A stretch of DNA of 64,000 nucleotides, from assembly GCA_900317405.1 (NCBI GenBank), contig ONGP01000002.1, positions 62,001-126,000 of the forward strand, given 5' to 3'. The position numbers and the translations under genes were made by a program. Below the pieces are notes generated by a model that worked only from the letters and a program-made list of their open reading frames with translations, had not been told where the DNA came from and searched no databases. This document shows, piece after piece, positions 63,623 through 64,000 of this stretch (position 1 is the first letter of the stretch; each line of letters begins with the position of its first letter). Source of the stretch: an uncultured Prevotella sp. (GTDB lineage: Bacteria; Bacteroidota; Bacteroidia; Bacteroidales; Bacteroidaceae).

Positions 63623-64000
63623 TGGGCTGTCTGTTTATGGGTCTAACACTATCAGTACGCAACGTGTCGCGTGGAGTTGTGGCACGTGGCATCATCACAG
63701 GTTGGTCCTTCTTCCAGAATGTAAGCACATCGACCAGGCTATTGAGCTTGCGACGCCATACAAAACCTAAGCCATACTCACCTGTGTAGCCTTCAAGCCA
63801 GTCGTACACGTTCTGTTTGTAGAACAGTTTCAGGTTCTTTGTGGCATCCTGGTTCAGGCGATACTCCATCGTAACATTATCGAAGAACGAATGGTTATCT
63901 CCACCACCTGCTCCCATTTCGTCATTATGACCAGACGACACTTTACCACCAAGTTCTATCTTTAGTCGATTGTTGAAGAATCGCTTAGCAAACTTGAACG
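63612..64000 (-). CDS. tamB: TamB C-terminus, truncated by the window edge
   Basis: At least 128 residues; the frame remains open to base 64000 (KFAKRFFNNRLKIELGGKVS at the edge). The segment with MEYRLNQDATKNLKLFYKQN and EGYTGEYGLGFVWRRK is the conserved end of TamB (DUF490), the periplasm-spanning partner of TamL, followed by a basic Pro/Arg tail. The 11-bp overlap with tamL supports one operon. Confidence 0.88.
   Translation of the reverse strand, partial: FKFAKRFFNNRLKIELGGKVSSGHNDEMGAGGGDNHSFFDNVTMEYRLNQDATKNLKLFYKQNVYDWLEGYTGEYGLGFVWRRKLNSLVDVLTFWKKDQPVMMPRATTPRDTLRTDSVRPINRQPNAK

Overview
The window looks like a chromosome segment of a member of the Bacteroidales, most likely Prevotellaceae (Prevotella/Segatella-like). 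Reasons: promoters follow the Bacteroidetes pattern (-7 TAnnTTTG, often with TTTG about 20 nt upstream) and Shine-Dalgarno sequences are absent; the gene content is typical of the group (NUDIX-type AraR, TamL lipoprotein, standalone MetH reactivation domain, DUF4827/DUF4369 lipoproteins, type II pantothenate kinase, LptE/SecG order). It is mostly core chromosome. There is no prophage, conjugative element, insertion sequence or CRISPR array.

Layout. 1-8.8 kb: an L-arabinose locus on + (truncated sodium/sugar symporter, AraR-like regulator, araD, araA, a terminator, then a separately promoted membrane AraC-type regulator, araB and a secreted GH51 arabinofuranosidase). 8.8-15.9 kb, minus: cation efflux, secG, TPR protein, lptE, sigma-54 activator, flippase-like protein, a PdxA-family protein lacking two of three metal histidines, and rlmN. 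16-21 kb, +: a 1222-residue fusion (tandem glycosyltransferase folds, DUF4922 phosphorylase-like domain, SpoIID domain) followed by an AmpG-like permease; then minus-strand serine acetyltransferase. 21.96-22.5 kb: a gene-free stretch with 34-bp inverted repeats around a perfect 52-bp AT palindrome, and a possible small RNA. 22.5-26.8 kb: a histidine kinase with a degenerate N-box, and mfd. 26.9-32 kb, +: PAP2 lipid phosphatase, phosphoethanolamine transferase, dolichol-phosphate-mannose-type glycosyltransferase, acyltransferase, phosphoesterase (envelope lipid work). 32-35.7 kb, minus: MetH reactivation domain, pyrC, lipoprotein, membrane protein, FtsB/DivIC. 35.8 kb: dnaX. 37.6-43.5 kb: receiver protein, sugar/H+ symporter and TPR histidine kinase on minus, divergent from a second GH51. 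43.5-46.6 kb: cobalamin riboswitch and two paralogous histidine-acid-phosphatase proteins, the first without catalytic residues. 46.6-52.5 kb, minus: type II PanK, tRNA-Phe, thiL, punA, lpxK, sppA. 52.6 kb: a second small-RNA candidate. 52.8-54.8 kb: groESL behind a sigma-54-like promoter. 54.9-57 kb: DUF805 and WG-repeat genes, a 22-bp degenerate repeat array, a cupin lipoprotein. 57.1-64 kb, minus: glmM with DUF4827, nrnA, a sugar nucleotidyltransferase, tamL and the end of tamB.

Recurring structure: short runs of A/T-rich heptanucleotides sit at several gene junctions (14840, 19651, 30004, 54445), and similar runs are read in frame inside two genes (fusion-protein linker at 18409; Mfd at 26428). 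The arms of the large inverted repeat at 22 kb are also built of heptads (CCGCANN). This, the riboswitch plus catalytically dead/live phosphatase pair, the four-part fusion beside an AmpG-like permease, and sigma-54-type control of groESL are the points most worth following.
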